From contig OZ025282.1 of NCBI GenBank assembly GCA_964019165.1, positions 14,764,229-14,828,228 of the forward strand: a DNA stretch of 64,000 nt. Reading direction: 5' to 3'. Positions 27,092 to 39,876 of this stretch are shown here, one piece after another (positions within the stretch are counted from its first letter, which is position 1; every line of letters begins with the position of its first letter). The position numbers and the translations under genes were made by a program. The DNA is from Mastigias papua (lineage: Eukaryota > Cnidaria > Scyphozoa > Rhizostomeae > Mastigiidae). Under the pieces are notes generated by a model. It worked only from the letters and a program-made list of their open reading frames with translations. It was not told the origin of the DNA and made no database searches.

Positions 27092-27679
27092 CTTAGTATT
27101 GATAGCCCGCTAGACGCGGGCTCCCCTACCCCAGTTCAAACGTTGCAGATTAGCCTTGGAAAGACTAACGCAGTGCTCCCACGAAAGCTGCATGGTCCGC
27201 ATTGTGGATGAGCATGGATGAAAAAGCTCGCATAGGATCATGAGAGGATGACGTCATGGGCCTCTGCATTGGAGCATGTGACATCCGGCTTTGCAATAGA
27301 GAAATCAACAAAAATTTGCGAGAAAAAATTGTGCAAAAATGCTCGGATACCTGCGCTAGGCTATGGGGCTGTAGAAGATGAAGAATAAAATCAAAAAGCC
27401 CCATAGCCTAGCGCAGGTATCCGAGCATTTTTGCACAATTTTTTCTCGCAAATTTTTGTTGATTTCTCTATTGCAAAGCCGGATGTCACATGCTCCAATG
27501 CAGAGGCCCATGACGTCATCCTCTCATGATCCTATGCGAGCTTTTTCATCCATGCTCATCCACAATGCGGACCATGCAGCTTTCGTGGGAGCACTGCGTT
27601 AGTCTTTCCAAGGCTAATCTGCAACGTTTGAACTGGGGTAGGGGAGCCCGCGTCTAGCGGGCTATCAATACTAAGCTAG
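27092..27679. repeat. Palindrome P6
   Basis: Arms 27092-27370 and 27397-27675 (279 bp, i+j=54767) with a 26-bp loop, then CTAG (27676-27679). The arms look identical through almost their full length; both encode the same 74-residue frame on opposite strands, as expected for a perfect palindrome. Private features in both arms are CTCCCACGAAAGC and TTGTGGATGAGC. Confidence 0.92.
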
Positions 27680-28299
27680 TCTCTATTACATGAACTAAGC
27701 ATATAATGTTTTAAAGTGGTGTGTGCGATGGGGCATAAATGGACATACATCATACAATATCCCCTGCATCATTCAATCATAATGTAATGAGTCTTATACA
27801 ATAATGTTGCTGTATAATGTAAACACTTCACAAACGATTTAGTATGTCACAACAAATGAGGTAAGACTGCAACCTCTATCTGGTTTTGGCCATTAATCTT
27901 GTCCAATCTGGTATACTACATAATAAGACCCAAAAAAAATAGATAGAATGCAATTGCAATACCTGACAGGCCATATACATCACAGAATATTTCATCCATC
28001 AGTCAATCCTAATGTAATGAGTCTTATACAATGTTGCTGTATAATGTAAATACTTTAGAGAACATATAGTATGTAACATCAAATGAGAGGTATGACTGTA
28101 AACTCTATTTGGTTTGAGCTATTAATCTTGTCCAATTGCTGTACTACATAATAAGACCCAATAAATTAGATAGAATTTAATTACAATATCTGAAAGGACC
28201 TATACTTCAAGTTCATAACAATAAAATAATATTGCTTGGTAATACAACATCACTTTATAATATACTATATAGTAAGGTGGAAAGCCAATGAATGAGATA

Positions 28300-29230
28300 C
28301 ATTATACAGCCTGAAATCACAAAGTTAGATTTCAAGTATAAAAGGTACTTATGGTGGTGTTGGTGGGGGGGGGGGGTGTACAACTTGGTAACATATCTTA
28401 AACCTAGCATCATATAGATGGTTGTAGTCAAATACCTTATCCAAACTGCCATATAATTTATCCAGAGGTATTATATTCAGGTGTAAAATATTCCACTGTC
28501 TAAAAAGACTCCAAAATAAAGTGCATAGATCATGCCTATGCTTATGTAGATAAGTGACTCATAACCTCTTAGCAATCCTACAATAGTGCATATCAACTTG
28601 TGGTGGAACACAGTCACATACTATTACCTATGTTGTTGCCAAGGACCACTAACTAATATATCCAAGAAAAAAATAACTGATGTAATAAAATCAATAACAA
28701 AAATTAAGTGTTGGGCTCCGCAAAGTACTTAATCTGGGGCTCTAGACTATTTTTGACTATCCAACTGGGGTACAACAGCCTGGACTCACAAAGTCAGATT
28801 TGAAGTACTAAAGGTACTTATAGTTGTGGTGGGGAGGGGGGGGGGTGTAAAACCTAGAAACATACCTTAAATCTAGCATCACATAGATGGTTGCAGTCAA
28901 ATACCTTATCCAAACTTCCATATAATTTATCCAGAGGTATTATATTTAGTTGTAAAAAAGTCTACTATATCAGAAGACTCCAAAACAAAGTGCATAGATC
29001 ATGTCTATGCTTATGTATATAAGTGACTCATAACCTCTTAGTAATCCTACAATACTGCATATCAAGTAATTGTGCAACAAAGTCACATATACAATTACCT
29101 ATGCTGTTGCTAAGGACCACCAACTAATATATTGAAGACCAACATGACTAATGAAATAAAATCAATAACAAACTTAAGTGTTGGGCTCCACAAAGTACTT
29201 AATCTGGAACTCTAGAATATGTTTCCATGT
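28300..29230. repeat. Internal direct duplication in unit G
   Basis: Two adjacent copies of a block of roughly 460 bp. Each begins cagcctg..tcacaaagt and contains a GGT/G-rich tract, then ttatccagaggtattatatt and taatcctacaat. A similar doubling occurs in unit I (39100 and 39560). The G-rich tracts (28358-28376, 28830-28848) are the length-variable part. Confidence 0.65.
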
Positions 29231-32200
29231 CCAACTCAGGTACAAATTGCTGAATCTATGTTATAATGTGCCTCAACCCCCACCCCCTGATACTTAATGA
29301 CTGTTCCATAAGTGTAAAAAACTGAAATAATAGTGCCTTGTAATCCTAGAGCAAACTCAACAGTAACAATATTATGGACCAAAATCATGTGAATCCTAAC
29401 CACTTGTCAACCACATAAAGCTGTAACTCCTATCAATGAATGATATAATGTAGAGCTAGCATCATAAAAACAAATTTATTATCATAGCTGTACTTCAGAG
29501 GGGGGCCTGATGTGGCAATTGAGTACAATACAAATAAGGTTGCTGGCTATAACTAATACAAAACTTTAACAACATATCATCATAAACAGAATGAAATATC
29601 AAAAGTTGTAATGGTAATGGTGACAACTGATATCTCAAAGTGAAATAGGCTAGTGACAAAAATCCTACAGGCAGACAATCAAGTACTATATTGGAACATG
29701 TATCATCTAAGGATATCAATTCAATTGTATGAATGCCATTATCATCTAGGCACACCCAGTAATATCTTTCAAACTCCTACAATAGCTACCTTGAGGCATT
29801 CAAGTAGGCAATATACAATGACAATGTATAGAGATGCTTCATAATTTAAGTTCATAACAGCTAAAGAATATTCCTATAAGTGTGCTAGTCAAAAATTATT
29901 TGAAACTCAGAAATTGTGTATCAATGTGGCATAACCTTTTATACATAATGCTCATTCACAATAAGTCCCTCATAACATTTGATTACAAACAATACTGTTA
30001 ACTGGGCAGCGGGCTTAAAGACCCAGCTCCAGGAATTAAGTTTAAACAATACAAATCATTGTTATCTAATACTACTTGATCCAGTTAAACCATATTATCA
30101 TGTGCAGAATGATGAATAGAAATCATTAATGGTCTTTATAGGAAATAATCTCAGGATGAATGGTAGCTGGATTGACATAAAACGGAGAGTTAGGACTAAA
30201 GCAACCATAGGCTGATTCCTCCAAAATAACACAGAAACCTTTATTGACTACAACGATTAGACTCTTGTAAATAAAGATTCTTATGCTGTTGTAAATATAT
30301 AGGCAACCAGTAGAGTACTATACTGAATAAAGTCTTGTACATAAGTTACTTAAGTGTGTTGACTACAAACCTAATTTAGAACAAAATATCAGTGTAAATA
30401 AATGAAGACAGACGAACAGGAAAACGCACAGTACTATACATCAAACTATCAACGAAGTAGTACATACAAAATACCTGTATAAAACTTTCCACTTTAAACT
30501 ATAAATTTACCAGCGATTCAGAGTACTAAGTGTTCTACTGAGAATAAGGAAGGCATCAGCTTTAGTCACTGAGAGTAATATGTAAAGCCCCACAAGGTTT
30601 CAGAGAGAATACACATAGTACTTTCCTCAAAATACTGTAAGAAAACCAAACGGGAAAAAGAGCTATTACACTCCAATAATCCAAGGAATAATTTGAATAA
30701 CATCTTAGCTCCAGCATACAATACGTGTGTCGGAAAAACTAAGAGCTAACCAGAAGTGACTAACAGCATATCAAGCATACAGAAAGCGGCCTAACTGTTC
30801 ATACCTACTTCTTTCACAATCACGCGCAAATGCAAAGTATCAACAGCACACGCCAAATTTGTCTTAGTATATCAGTAAATATTACAGTAAATATCCCCTG
30901 AATAGTATACTGAAACTTCTGTAGTAACTAAACGGTAATTTACAGGCGGAAATCAAGGGAACATGACAGGACTTGGCATGATCACACGGCCCCCGAGGCA
31001 ATGGTATGGAATCTCGATCAAACCACGGCATTAAATCTCGTCCAACAGGGAAAGTAGCGACCATTCTACACAAAACAATCCGGGCAAAACTAACTCGACA
31101 CATTCTCAATGAAATAAGCCACTTACCTTATAGAGATGAGACGAAACTCCATGAAGACTTGAACGAAATCCATCCAATCTGTAAACACGCCCTAAAATGC
31201 AAACTTGCGGCCTTGTGTAAACACTATTGTTCGCAAACAAAGGATGAGAGGTTTCTGCGATCATGATCTTGAGTTGGGAATCCCCTCGCATTTCTATCTA
31301 CAATCTACAACAAAATTAAGAGTGTAAGGACACAAAAACATCATAGGAATAATAGCAAGAAAAGTTAGGAAATAAAATATACACGCTATACACCTCTCTG
31401 TACAACCGTGTTAACATATTTTGTGGCTAGTGGCAATGAGAATGAAACACACAGAGCAGTGGCATCCTTGACTGAACTGAGGGGCAACGCAACCTTCTTA
31501 TTACAGTTAAATTACCGAAAACAACTTACACTCTTAACTATAAGTCACACAATAAGTCAAATATACAACTACAAACTTGGACCTAAAAGACTTCATCAAT
31601 GCCTAAATTCGGCATTTCATGTAGCACAATTCATCCGCAAACATACAGATTTCGTATCTCCTTTACGCATACATTAACTTCAAGGTATAAACAGCAATCT
31701 AGCAAGGAATAGGACAGTAAACATTTTATCCCAAATATTGTAACAGAACCAAGACAATTTAGAGAATACAATGAATCTGATCGGAGAGGAAGTGTCATGG
31801 CGACATACCCCTCAAGGCAGCTCGCTCGAAATACTGAGATAAGGTGTGTAATATGAAACATGTATAGTAGACAGAAACATTACAGGCAATCTGACAACAA
31901 ACCTTATTACATGAACAAACGACTTACCTGGTAGTAGAAGGAAGAAAGGTCGCTTGAATTGACACGGCAACACAGAATAACATCAAGCATGGTGGAGATG
32001 AACTGTCATGGCGGAAAACGCCCGAGGGAAGCTATTGCAATCTGGCTGGCAACATTGAAACATCAGTGTACAAAATACTATAGAAAGTGCCCAAAGAGGA
32101 CAGGGGAAACACAGACAATTTGACATCAAACATTATAGCATTAGACAACCACTCACCTGGTAACAGAACCACAAACTGTTCCTCACCTTCCAACTGGAAC

Positions 32201-33036
32201 ATCAGTCGCATTCAAACTATGTCCGAACTGAGAGTTTCACGTTCGGTGTATCCTATGTAAAACGGAAGAAAAAACAGCTAAACACTATCCTAATACACCA
32301 AAGAATACAACATGAAACATCAGTTAAATGTGTTAGCACAACTTACCAGTTAAAGCATTGACACCTGGCGAACAGAATCGAACGGATGGAGAAGGACTGT
32401 CATGGCGGCGAGAATGCCCCCGAGGGAAGCTCTTCCAACTTGGCCTAGAAAATGAGGCAAATACAGGGCGCACATCACCCGTAAATCGCATCTAAAAGGC
32501 AGCAGTGCTATAATTTCACTGAATAAAGGCTGGCAATGATAAATCGAATCTTCAGATAGCAATGAAGCGACGAATTAGTTGTTCGACTGCTAAGGGAGGG
32601 TGTACGAAACCGCCTCCATACATCGAAATAGATTGCGTAAAACACCAGAAAACGCATAGAACTGAGGAATAACATATAAGTGAACCACAATACAGAATTT
32701 AGAGAGGTAAAATAGCTACTAACCTGGTAAAAATCCTCCAAACTTCTCCTCAAAATTCAGTAAACCCGACCCCGATTGCACACGCCTTGTACTGAGAGCA
32801 GTGCCATCCATGTGAACGATAACAATGGAGCACAATAGAGGACAGACAAAGGTCCGCGAAGAAGCTCAGAGAAGGTGGAATATCTCGGCAACCAAAAACG
32901 ATAAAACCACGATCAGACCGTCGCTGCAATCTAGACTTACGTAGAGACACTCGACCAGACTCTAAGACCGATCCCCCAACTATCCTAGGAGGAGTATCCT
33001 GTACAGCATCGGGGGCCGGTCTGTTTGATGTAAACA

Positions 33037-33079
33037 ATTGGCGAGCTCATTTGCATTTAGGGATCTTAGTATATAGAGA
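33037..33079 (+). promoter_or_regulatory. CCAAT/octamer/TATA promoter at the unit G terminus
   Basis: ATTGG 33037-33041, ATTTGCAT 33049-33056, TATATA 33070-33075, spaced 13 bp. It faces P7. Confidence 0.5.
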
Positions 33080-33665
33080 TAGTACTGATAGCCCGCTAGA
33101 CGCGGGCTCCCCTACCCCAGGTCAAAAGTTGCAGATTAGCCTTGGAAAGACTAACGCAGTGCCCCCATCCAAGCTGCATGGTCCGCATTGTTGATGAGCA
33201 TGGATGAAAAAGCTCGCATAGGATCATGAGAGGATGACGTCATGGGCCTCTGCATTGGAGCACATGACATCCGGCTTTGCAATGGAGAAATCAACAAAAA
33301 TTTGCGAGAAAAAATTGTGCAAAAATGCTCGGATACCTGCGCTAGGCTATGGGGCTGTAGAAGATGAAGAAGATTGCCGAAAGCCCCATAGCCTAGCGCA
33401 GGTATCCGAGCATTTTTGCACAATTTTTTTCTCGCCAATTGTTGTTGATTTCTCCATTGCAAAGCCGGATGTCACATGCTCCAATGCAGAGGCCCATGAC
33501 GTCATTCTCTCCTGATCCTATGCGAGCTTTTTCATCCATGCTCATCGACAATGCGGACCATGCAGCTTGGATGGGGGCACTGCGTTAGTCTTTCCAAGGC
33601 TAATCTCCCACTTTTGAACTGGGGTAGGGGAGCCCGCGTCTAGCGGGCTATCAGTACTAAGCTAG
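33080..33665. repeat. Palindrome P7, chimeric arms
   Basis: i+j=66739, but the arms match less well than in other copies. The left arm has caaaaatttgcgag and aaaagttgcaga; the right arm has ctcgccaattgttgttg and tctcccactttt. The right arm is identical in these details to half palindrome P5, while the left arm looks like P6/P2. The two arms therefore have different origins. Confidence 0.85.
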
Positions 33666-36454
33666 TCTCTATTACATGAACAAAGCATATAATTGTTAAA
33701 CGTGGTGTGTGCAATGAGGCATAAATGGAAATGCATCATATAATATCTCCTGCATGAGTCAATCCTAATGTAATGAGTCTTATATAACAATGTTGCTGTA
33801 TAATGTAAACACTTCGTAGACCATAGAGCATGTCACATCAAATGAGAGGTATAACTGCAAACTCTGTCTGGTTTTATCTATTAATCTTGTCCAATTGCTT
33901 TACTACATAATAAGACCCAATAAATTAGACAGAATTTAATTACAATACCTGAAAGGACCTATACTTCAAGTTCATAACAATAAAAGAATATTGCTTGGTA
34001 ATAGGCCATCATTTCCTCATAGTCTACATATTAAGAAGTAAAGGCAATGAATGAGATATAGTATACAGCCTGAAATCACAAAGTCTGGTTTCAAGCATTA
34101 GAGGTACTTATGGTGGTGGTGGTGGTTGTGGGGGGGGTGTACAACTTAGAAACATACCTTAACCCTGGCATCATATAGATGGTTGCAGTCAAGTAACTTA
34201 TCCAAGCTTCCATATAATTTATCCAGAGGTACTAGATTTAGTTGTAAAAACTTCCAGTATCTGAGAAGACTCCAAAATAAAGTACATAGATCATGCCTAC
34301 GCGTATGTAGATAAGTGACTCATAACCTCTTAGTAATCCTACAATACTGCATATCAACTTGTGGTGGAACAAAGTCACATATACTATTACCTATGCTCTT
34401 TCTAAGGATCTCCAACTAATATATCCAGGAAAAAATGACTGATGTAATAAAAGCAATAACACAAATTAAGTTTTGGGCTCAGCAAAGTATTTAATCTGGG
34501 GCTCTAGAATATTTTTGCATGTCCAACTGGGGAACAAAATTGTTGAATCTAGTTAATCATGTGCCTCAACCCTCACCAACCCCCCCCCCCCGGATACTTA
34601 ATGACTGCTCCATAAGTGTACAAAACTGAAATAATAGTGACTTGTAATCCTAGAGCAAACTCGACAGTAACAATAGTATGGACCAAAATCACATGAGTCC
34701 TAACCTCCTGTCAACCACATAAAGCTGTACATCCTATCAGTGAATGATACAATATAGAGCTTGCATCATAACAACAACTTTATTATCATAGCTGTACTTG
34801 ACAGGGGGGGGGGGCTTGATGTGGCAATTGATTACAATACAAATAAGGTTGCTGGCTATAACTAATACACAACTTTAACAACATATCATCATAAACAGAA
34901 TGAAATATCACAGGTAGTAATGGTAGTGGTGACAACTGATATCTCAAAGTGAAATAAGCTAGTGACAAATATCCCACAGGCAGACAATCAAGCACTATAT
35001 TGGTACATGTTTCATCTAAGGACATCAATTCAAATGTATGAATACCATTATCATCTAGGCACACCCAGTAATATCTTTCAAACTCCTATAATAGCTACCT
35101 TGAGGCATTCAAGTAGGCAATATACAATCCCAATGCATAGAGATGCTTCATAATTTAAGTTCATAACAGCTAAAGAATATTCCTATAAGTGTGCTAGTCA
35201 AAAATGATTTGAAACTTAGAAATTGTGTATCAATGTGGCATAACCTTTTATACATAATACTCACTCACATTAAATCCCTCATAACAGTTGATTACAAACA
35301 ATACTGTTAACTGGGCAGCGGGCTTGAAGACCAGGCTCCAGGAATCAAGTGTAAACAATACAAATCATTGTTATCTAATACTACTTGATCCAGTTAAACC
35401 ATATTATCATGTGCAGAATGACGAATAGAAATCACTAATGGTCTTTATAACAAATAATCTTAGGATGAATGGGAGCTGGTTTGCCATGAAACGGAGAGTT
35501 AGGACTAAAGCAACCATAGGCTGATTCCTCCAAAATAACACAGAAATCTATATTGAATAGAACGATTACTCTTGGAGATAAAGATTGTTAGTCTGTTGTA
35601 AATACATAGGCAACCAGTAGAGTACTATACTGAATAAAGTCTTGCAATTAAGTTACTTAAATGTGTTGACTACAAACCTAATGTAGAACACAATATTAGT
35701 GTAAATAAATGAAGAAGGACCAACATGAAAACGCATAGTACTATACATCAAAGTATCAACGAATTAGTACATTCAAAATATCTGTATAAAACTTTCCACT
35801 TTTAACTATAAATTTACCAGCGATTCACAGTACTAAGTGTTCTACTGAGAATAAGGAAGGCATCAGCATTAGTGACTGATAGTAATATGAAACGCCCCTC
35901 ACGGTTTCAGAGAGAATACATATAGTACTTTCCTCAAAATACTGTAAGAAAACCAAACGGGAAAGAGAGCTATTACACTCCAATAATCCAAGGAATAATT
36001 TGAATAACATCTTAGCTCCAACATACAATAAGTGTGTTGGAAAAACTAAGAGCTAACCAGAAGTGACTGACAGCATATCAAGCATAAAGAAGGCGGCCTA
36101 ACTGTCCATACCTACTTCTTTCAAAATCACGCGCAAATGCAAAGTATCAACAGCACACGCCAAATTTGTCTTAGTATATCACAATTTGTCTTAGTATATC
36201 AGTAAATAATACAGTAAATATCCCCTGAATAGTATACTGAAACTTCTGTAGTAACTAAACGGTAATTTACAGGCGGAAATCAAGCGACCATTAAAGGGAC
36301 CTGCCATGATAGTATGGCCCCTGAGGCAATCCTATGGAATCTCGATCAAAACACGGCATTAAATCTCGTCCAACAGGGAAAGTAGCGACCATTCTACACA
36401 AAACAATCCTGGTAAAACAAAATCGACACAATCTCAATGAAATAAGCCACTTAC

Positions 36455-38110
36455 CTTATAGAAAAGAGACGAAATTCCATGAAGACTTGAACGAAATCCA
36501 TCCAATTTGTAAACACGCCTTCAACTGCAAACTTGCGACCTTGTGTAAACACTATTGTTCGGAAACAAAGGATGAGAGGTCTCTGCGATCATGATCTTGA
36601 GTTGGGAATCCCCTCGCATTGCTATCTACAATCTACAACAAAATAAAGAGTGTAAGGACACCAAAACATCATAGGAATAATATGACGGACAGTTAGCAAA
36701 TAAAATATACACACTGTAGACATCTCTGTACAACCATGTTACGATATTTTGTGGCTACTGGCAATGAGAATGAAACACACAGAGTAGTGGCTTCCTTGAC
36801 TAAACTGAGGGGGAAGGAAACCTTCTTGTTACAGTTATATTACCGAAAAGAACTTTAACTCTTAATTATAAGTCACACAATAAGTTACATATACAACTAC
36901 AATCTTAGACCCAACACACTTCATCAATGCTCAAATTCAGCATTTCATGTAGCACACTTCATCAGGAAATGTAACGACTTCCTATCTCCTTTAGGCTTGC
37001 ATTAGCTTCAAGGTATAAACATCAATCTAGCAACGAATAGGTCAGTAACTATTTCATCCCAATATTGTAATAGATCCAAGACAATCTAGAGAATAAACTA
37101 AATCTGATCGGAGAGGAAGTGTCATGGCAATATACCCCCGAGGGAAGCTCGCTCGAAATACTGACATAACGTGTGTAATATGAAACATGTATAGTAGACA
37201 GAAAAATTACAGGCAATCTGAAAACAAACCATACTACATGAAAAAACAACTTACTTGATAGTAGAAGGACCAAAGTTCACTTGACTTGACCCGGCAACAG
37301 AGAATAACATAAACCATTGTGGAGAGGAACTGTCATGGCGTAAAACACCCAAGGGAAGCTATTGCAATCTCATCTCGCTGGCATTATTGTACATTAGTGT
37401 CGAAAATACATAGAAATTGCGCACAGAGGACAGGGGACAGACAGGCAATTTAAAATCACACGTTTTAGCATCAGAAAACGACTCACCTGGTAGCAGAAGC
37501 ACGACATCTTCCTGAACTTCCAACTGGAACATTAGTCGCATTCAAACCATCTCCGAACTGAGAGTTGCACGTTCGGTATATCCTATTTAAAAGGGATGAA
37601 AAGAACAGCTAAACACTATCCTAATACACGAACGAAAACACCATGAAACATCAGTTAAATCTGTTAACACAACTTACCAGTTAAAGCATTGAAATCTGGC
37701 GAACAGAATCGAACGGATGGAGAAGAACTGTCATGGCGAGAATGCCCCCGAGGGAAGCTGTTCCAATCTGGTCTACAATAAGAGGCAAATACAGGGCTCA
37801 CATCACCCGTACATCGAATCGACAAAGCAGCAGCAGTGCTATAATGTCATTGACTAAAGACTGGCAATGATAAATCGACTCTTAAGACAGCAATGAAGCG
37901 AAGAAGTAGTTGCCCAACTGTCATGGCGCATAACAGCAGCGAGGGAGGGTGTAAGAAACTGCCTCCATACATCGGAAAAAATTGTTTAAAACACCAGACA
38001 ACCCACGGAATCGAGGAATAACATATAAGCGACCTATAATACAGTATTTAGAGAGGACAAAATAGCTACTAACCTGGTAGAAATCCAACAAACTTCTCCT
38101 CGAAAATGAG
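36455..38110 (-). other. Splice-module cluster in unit H
   Basis: On the minus strand there is a series of 5' splice-site-like motifs: TACCAG|GTTAGT (intron start 38073), AACTG|GTAAGT (37677), TACCAG|GTGAGT (37496), TCAA|GTAAGT (37254) and ATAAG|GTAAGT (36454). Each lies downstream of a candidate acceptor: CGCCATGACAG (exon starts 37737, 37329) or a pyrimidine-rich TTTTAAATAG near 37587. Candidate exons are short, about 60-100 nt. Equivalent motifs recur in the other units. Translation in a fixed phase hits stops (for example in the 37329-37255 exon), so a non-coding spliced RNA, or relics of an old gene, fits better than an active protein gene. No expression evidence is available. Confidence 0.4.
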
Positions 38111-38398
38111 CAAAACTGATCCCGATCACACACGCCCTGTACTGAGAGCAGTGCAATCCACGGGGACGAAAACAATGGAGGACAAAAGGCGATCAACAAA
38201 GGCTCGCGTAGTCGCTCAGAAAAAGTTGAATAACTCGACACAGAAATATCACAAAAATATCAATTTGCGCTCGTGTCGAAGAACTCACAAACTGGAACAC
38301 GTATAGCTACCTTTCAGACACAGCCCGCAAACATTCCAGGAGAAGAATTCTGGACAGTAAGGGGTCGGCTCTGTTTGATGACAACAATAGGCGAGCTC

Positions 38399-38429
38399 AT
38401 TTGCATTTTGGGATTTTAGTATATAGAGA
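38399..38429 (+). promoter_or_regulatory. Octamer/TATA promoter at the unit H terminus
   Basis: ATTTGCAT 38399-38406 and TATATA 38420-38425. It faces the collapsed palindrome P8, so a start here would read almost at once into unit I. Confidence 0.45.
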
Positions 38430-38474
38430 TAGTACTGATAGCCCGCTAGACGCGGGCTATCAGTACTAAGCTAG
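38430..38474. repeat. Collapsed palindrome P8
   Basis: A perfect 39-bp palindrome (17-bp arms, loop TAGAC) made of only the outer ends of a full palindrome, followed by AGCTAG. About 540 bp of inner arms and loop are missing. The loop keeps the left-arm orientation (GCTAGACGC). Confidence 0.9.
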
Positions 38475-39728
38475 TCTCTATTACATGAAATAAGCATATA
38501 ATTGGTTAAAGTGGCGTGTTGAATGACGCATAAATGGAAATACATCATACAATATCTCCCCCTAATGTAATGAATCTTATACAATAATCTTCCTGTATAA
38601 TGTAAACACTTCAAAGACCATTTAGTATGTGATATCAAATGAGAGGTATGACTGTAACCTCTGTCTGGTTTTAGGCATTATTCTTGCCCAGTCTGTTATA
38701 CTAAATAATAAGACCCAAAAAATTAGAAAAATGCAATTACAATACCTGAAAAGCCCTATACATCACACACTATGTCATGCATCACTCAATCCTAATGTAA
38801 TGAGTCATATACAATATTGCTGTATACTGCAAATACTTTAGAGAACATATAGTATGTCACATCAAATAAGAGGTATGACTGCAAACTCTATCTGGTTTTA
38901 GCCATTATTCTTATCCAATCTGGTATCCTACATTATACAACACAATAAATTAGATAAACTTTAATTACTATACCTGACAGGCCCTATACTTCAAGTTTAA
39001 AACAATAAAAGAATATTGCTTGCTAATACAACATCACTGTATAATATTCTGCATAGTAAGATGGATAGCCAATGAATGAGATATACCATACAGCCTGAAA
39101 TCACACAGTCAGATGTCAGGCATTACAGGTAGTTATGGTGGTGGTGGTGGTGGTGTACAACTTAGTAACATACCTTAAACCTAGCATCATATAGATGGAT
39201 GTAGTCAAATACCTTATCGAAACTTCCATACAATTTATCCAGAGGTATTATATTCAGTTGTAAAAAATTCTACACTCTGAGGCGACTCCAAAATAATGTG
39301 CATAGATCATGCCTAAGCTTATGTAGATAAGTGGCTCATAACCTTTTAGTAATCCTACAATCCTCCATATCAACTTGCCGTGGAACACAGTCACATATAC
39401 TATTACCTATGCTGTTACTAAGGACCACCAACTAATATATCCAGGAAAAAATCACTGATGTAATAAAATCAATAACAAAAATTAAATGTTGGGGCTCCAC
39501 AAAGTATTCAATCTGGGGCTCTAGAATATTTTTGCATGTCCAACTGGGGTACAACAGCCTGCAATCACAAAGTCAGATGTCAAGCATTAAAGGTACTAAT
39601 GGTAGTGGGGGGGGGTGTACCAGTTAGCAACATACCCTAAACCTAGCATCATATAGATAGTTGGAAGTCACACAACTTATACAGACTTCCATATAATTTA
39701 TCCAGAGGTATTATATTTATTTGTAAAA

Positions 39729-39876
39729 CATCCTAATATGCTTTTGTCTTTTTTGTGTTTCTTATAATCAATGTTAAATTAAATGAAGTTTGTATTTAAT
39801 AATGTTTTTTATGTAATTACTTGTAGACTGTATTTGGGATTAATTGATAAATGAATGAAAACTGAAACTGAACTGC
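39729..39876. other. Short insert replacing unit sequence in unit I
   Basis: Between ttgtaaaac and cctgatgtggc, which are about 580 bp apart in G, there are roughly 145 bp of unrelated T-rich then A-rich text ending gaatgaaaactgaaactg. The tail resembles the 3' ends of some retroelements, but nothing diagnostic is present. Confidence 0.4.

Larger units (their letters stand above)
27092..33079 (-). mobile_element. Unit G, Helitron-like array unit (class 2, enlarged)
   Basis: Palindrome P6 plus a body starting GCTAG|TCTCTATTACATG (27675-27693) and ending at 33079. At about 5.4 kb the body is the longest, because the left half has internal duplications (27770 versus 28005, and 28300-28770 versus 28770-29230). 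Donor-like sites on the minus strand lie near 31125, 31925, 32156, 32346 and 32721. Confidence 0.6.
33080..38429 (-). mobile_element. Unit H, Helitron-like array unit (class 2)
   Basis: Palindrome P7 plus a body starting GCTAG|TCTCTATTACATG (33661-33679) and ending at 38429. It is a near-exact copy of F. I found no credible protein-coding gene; the reading frames in the donor modules are closed by stops. Confidence 0.65.
33357..38429. repeat. Recent duplication, copy 2 (partner 22018-27091)
   Basis: Second copy of the 5.07-kb segment, with its left breakpoint in the P7 loop and its right breakpoint at the unit terminus. Beyond the right end the copies diverge at once: P6 is full length, P8 is collapsed. 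Confidence 0.9.

Noticed and set aside
27061..27679. Histone H2B gene behind the octamer/TATA promoter
   Set aside because: No histone fold sequence and no histone 3' stem-loop follow; the downstream DNA is the palindrome.
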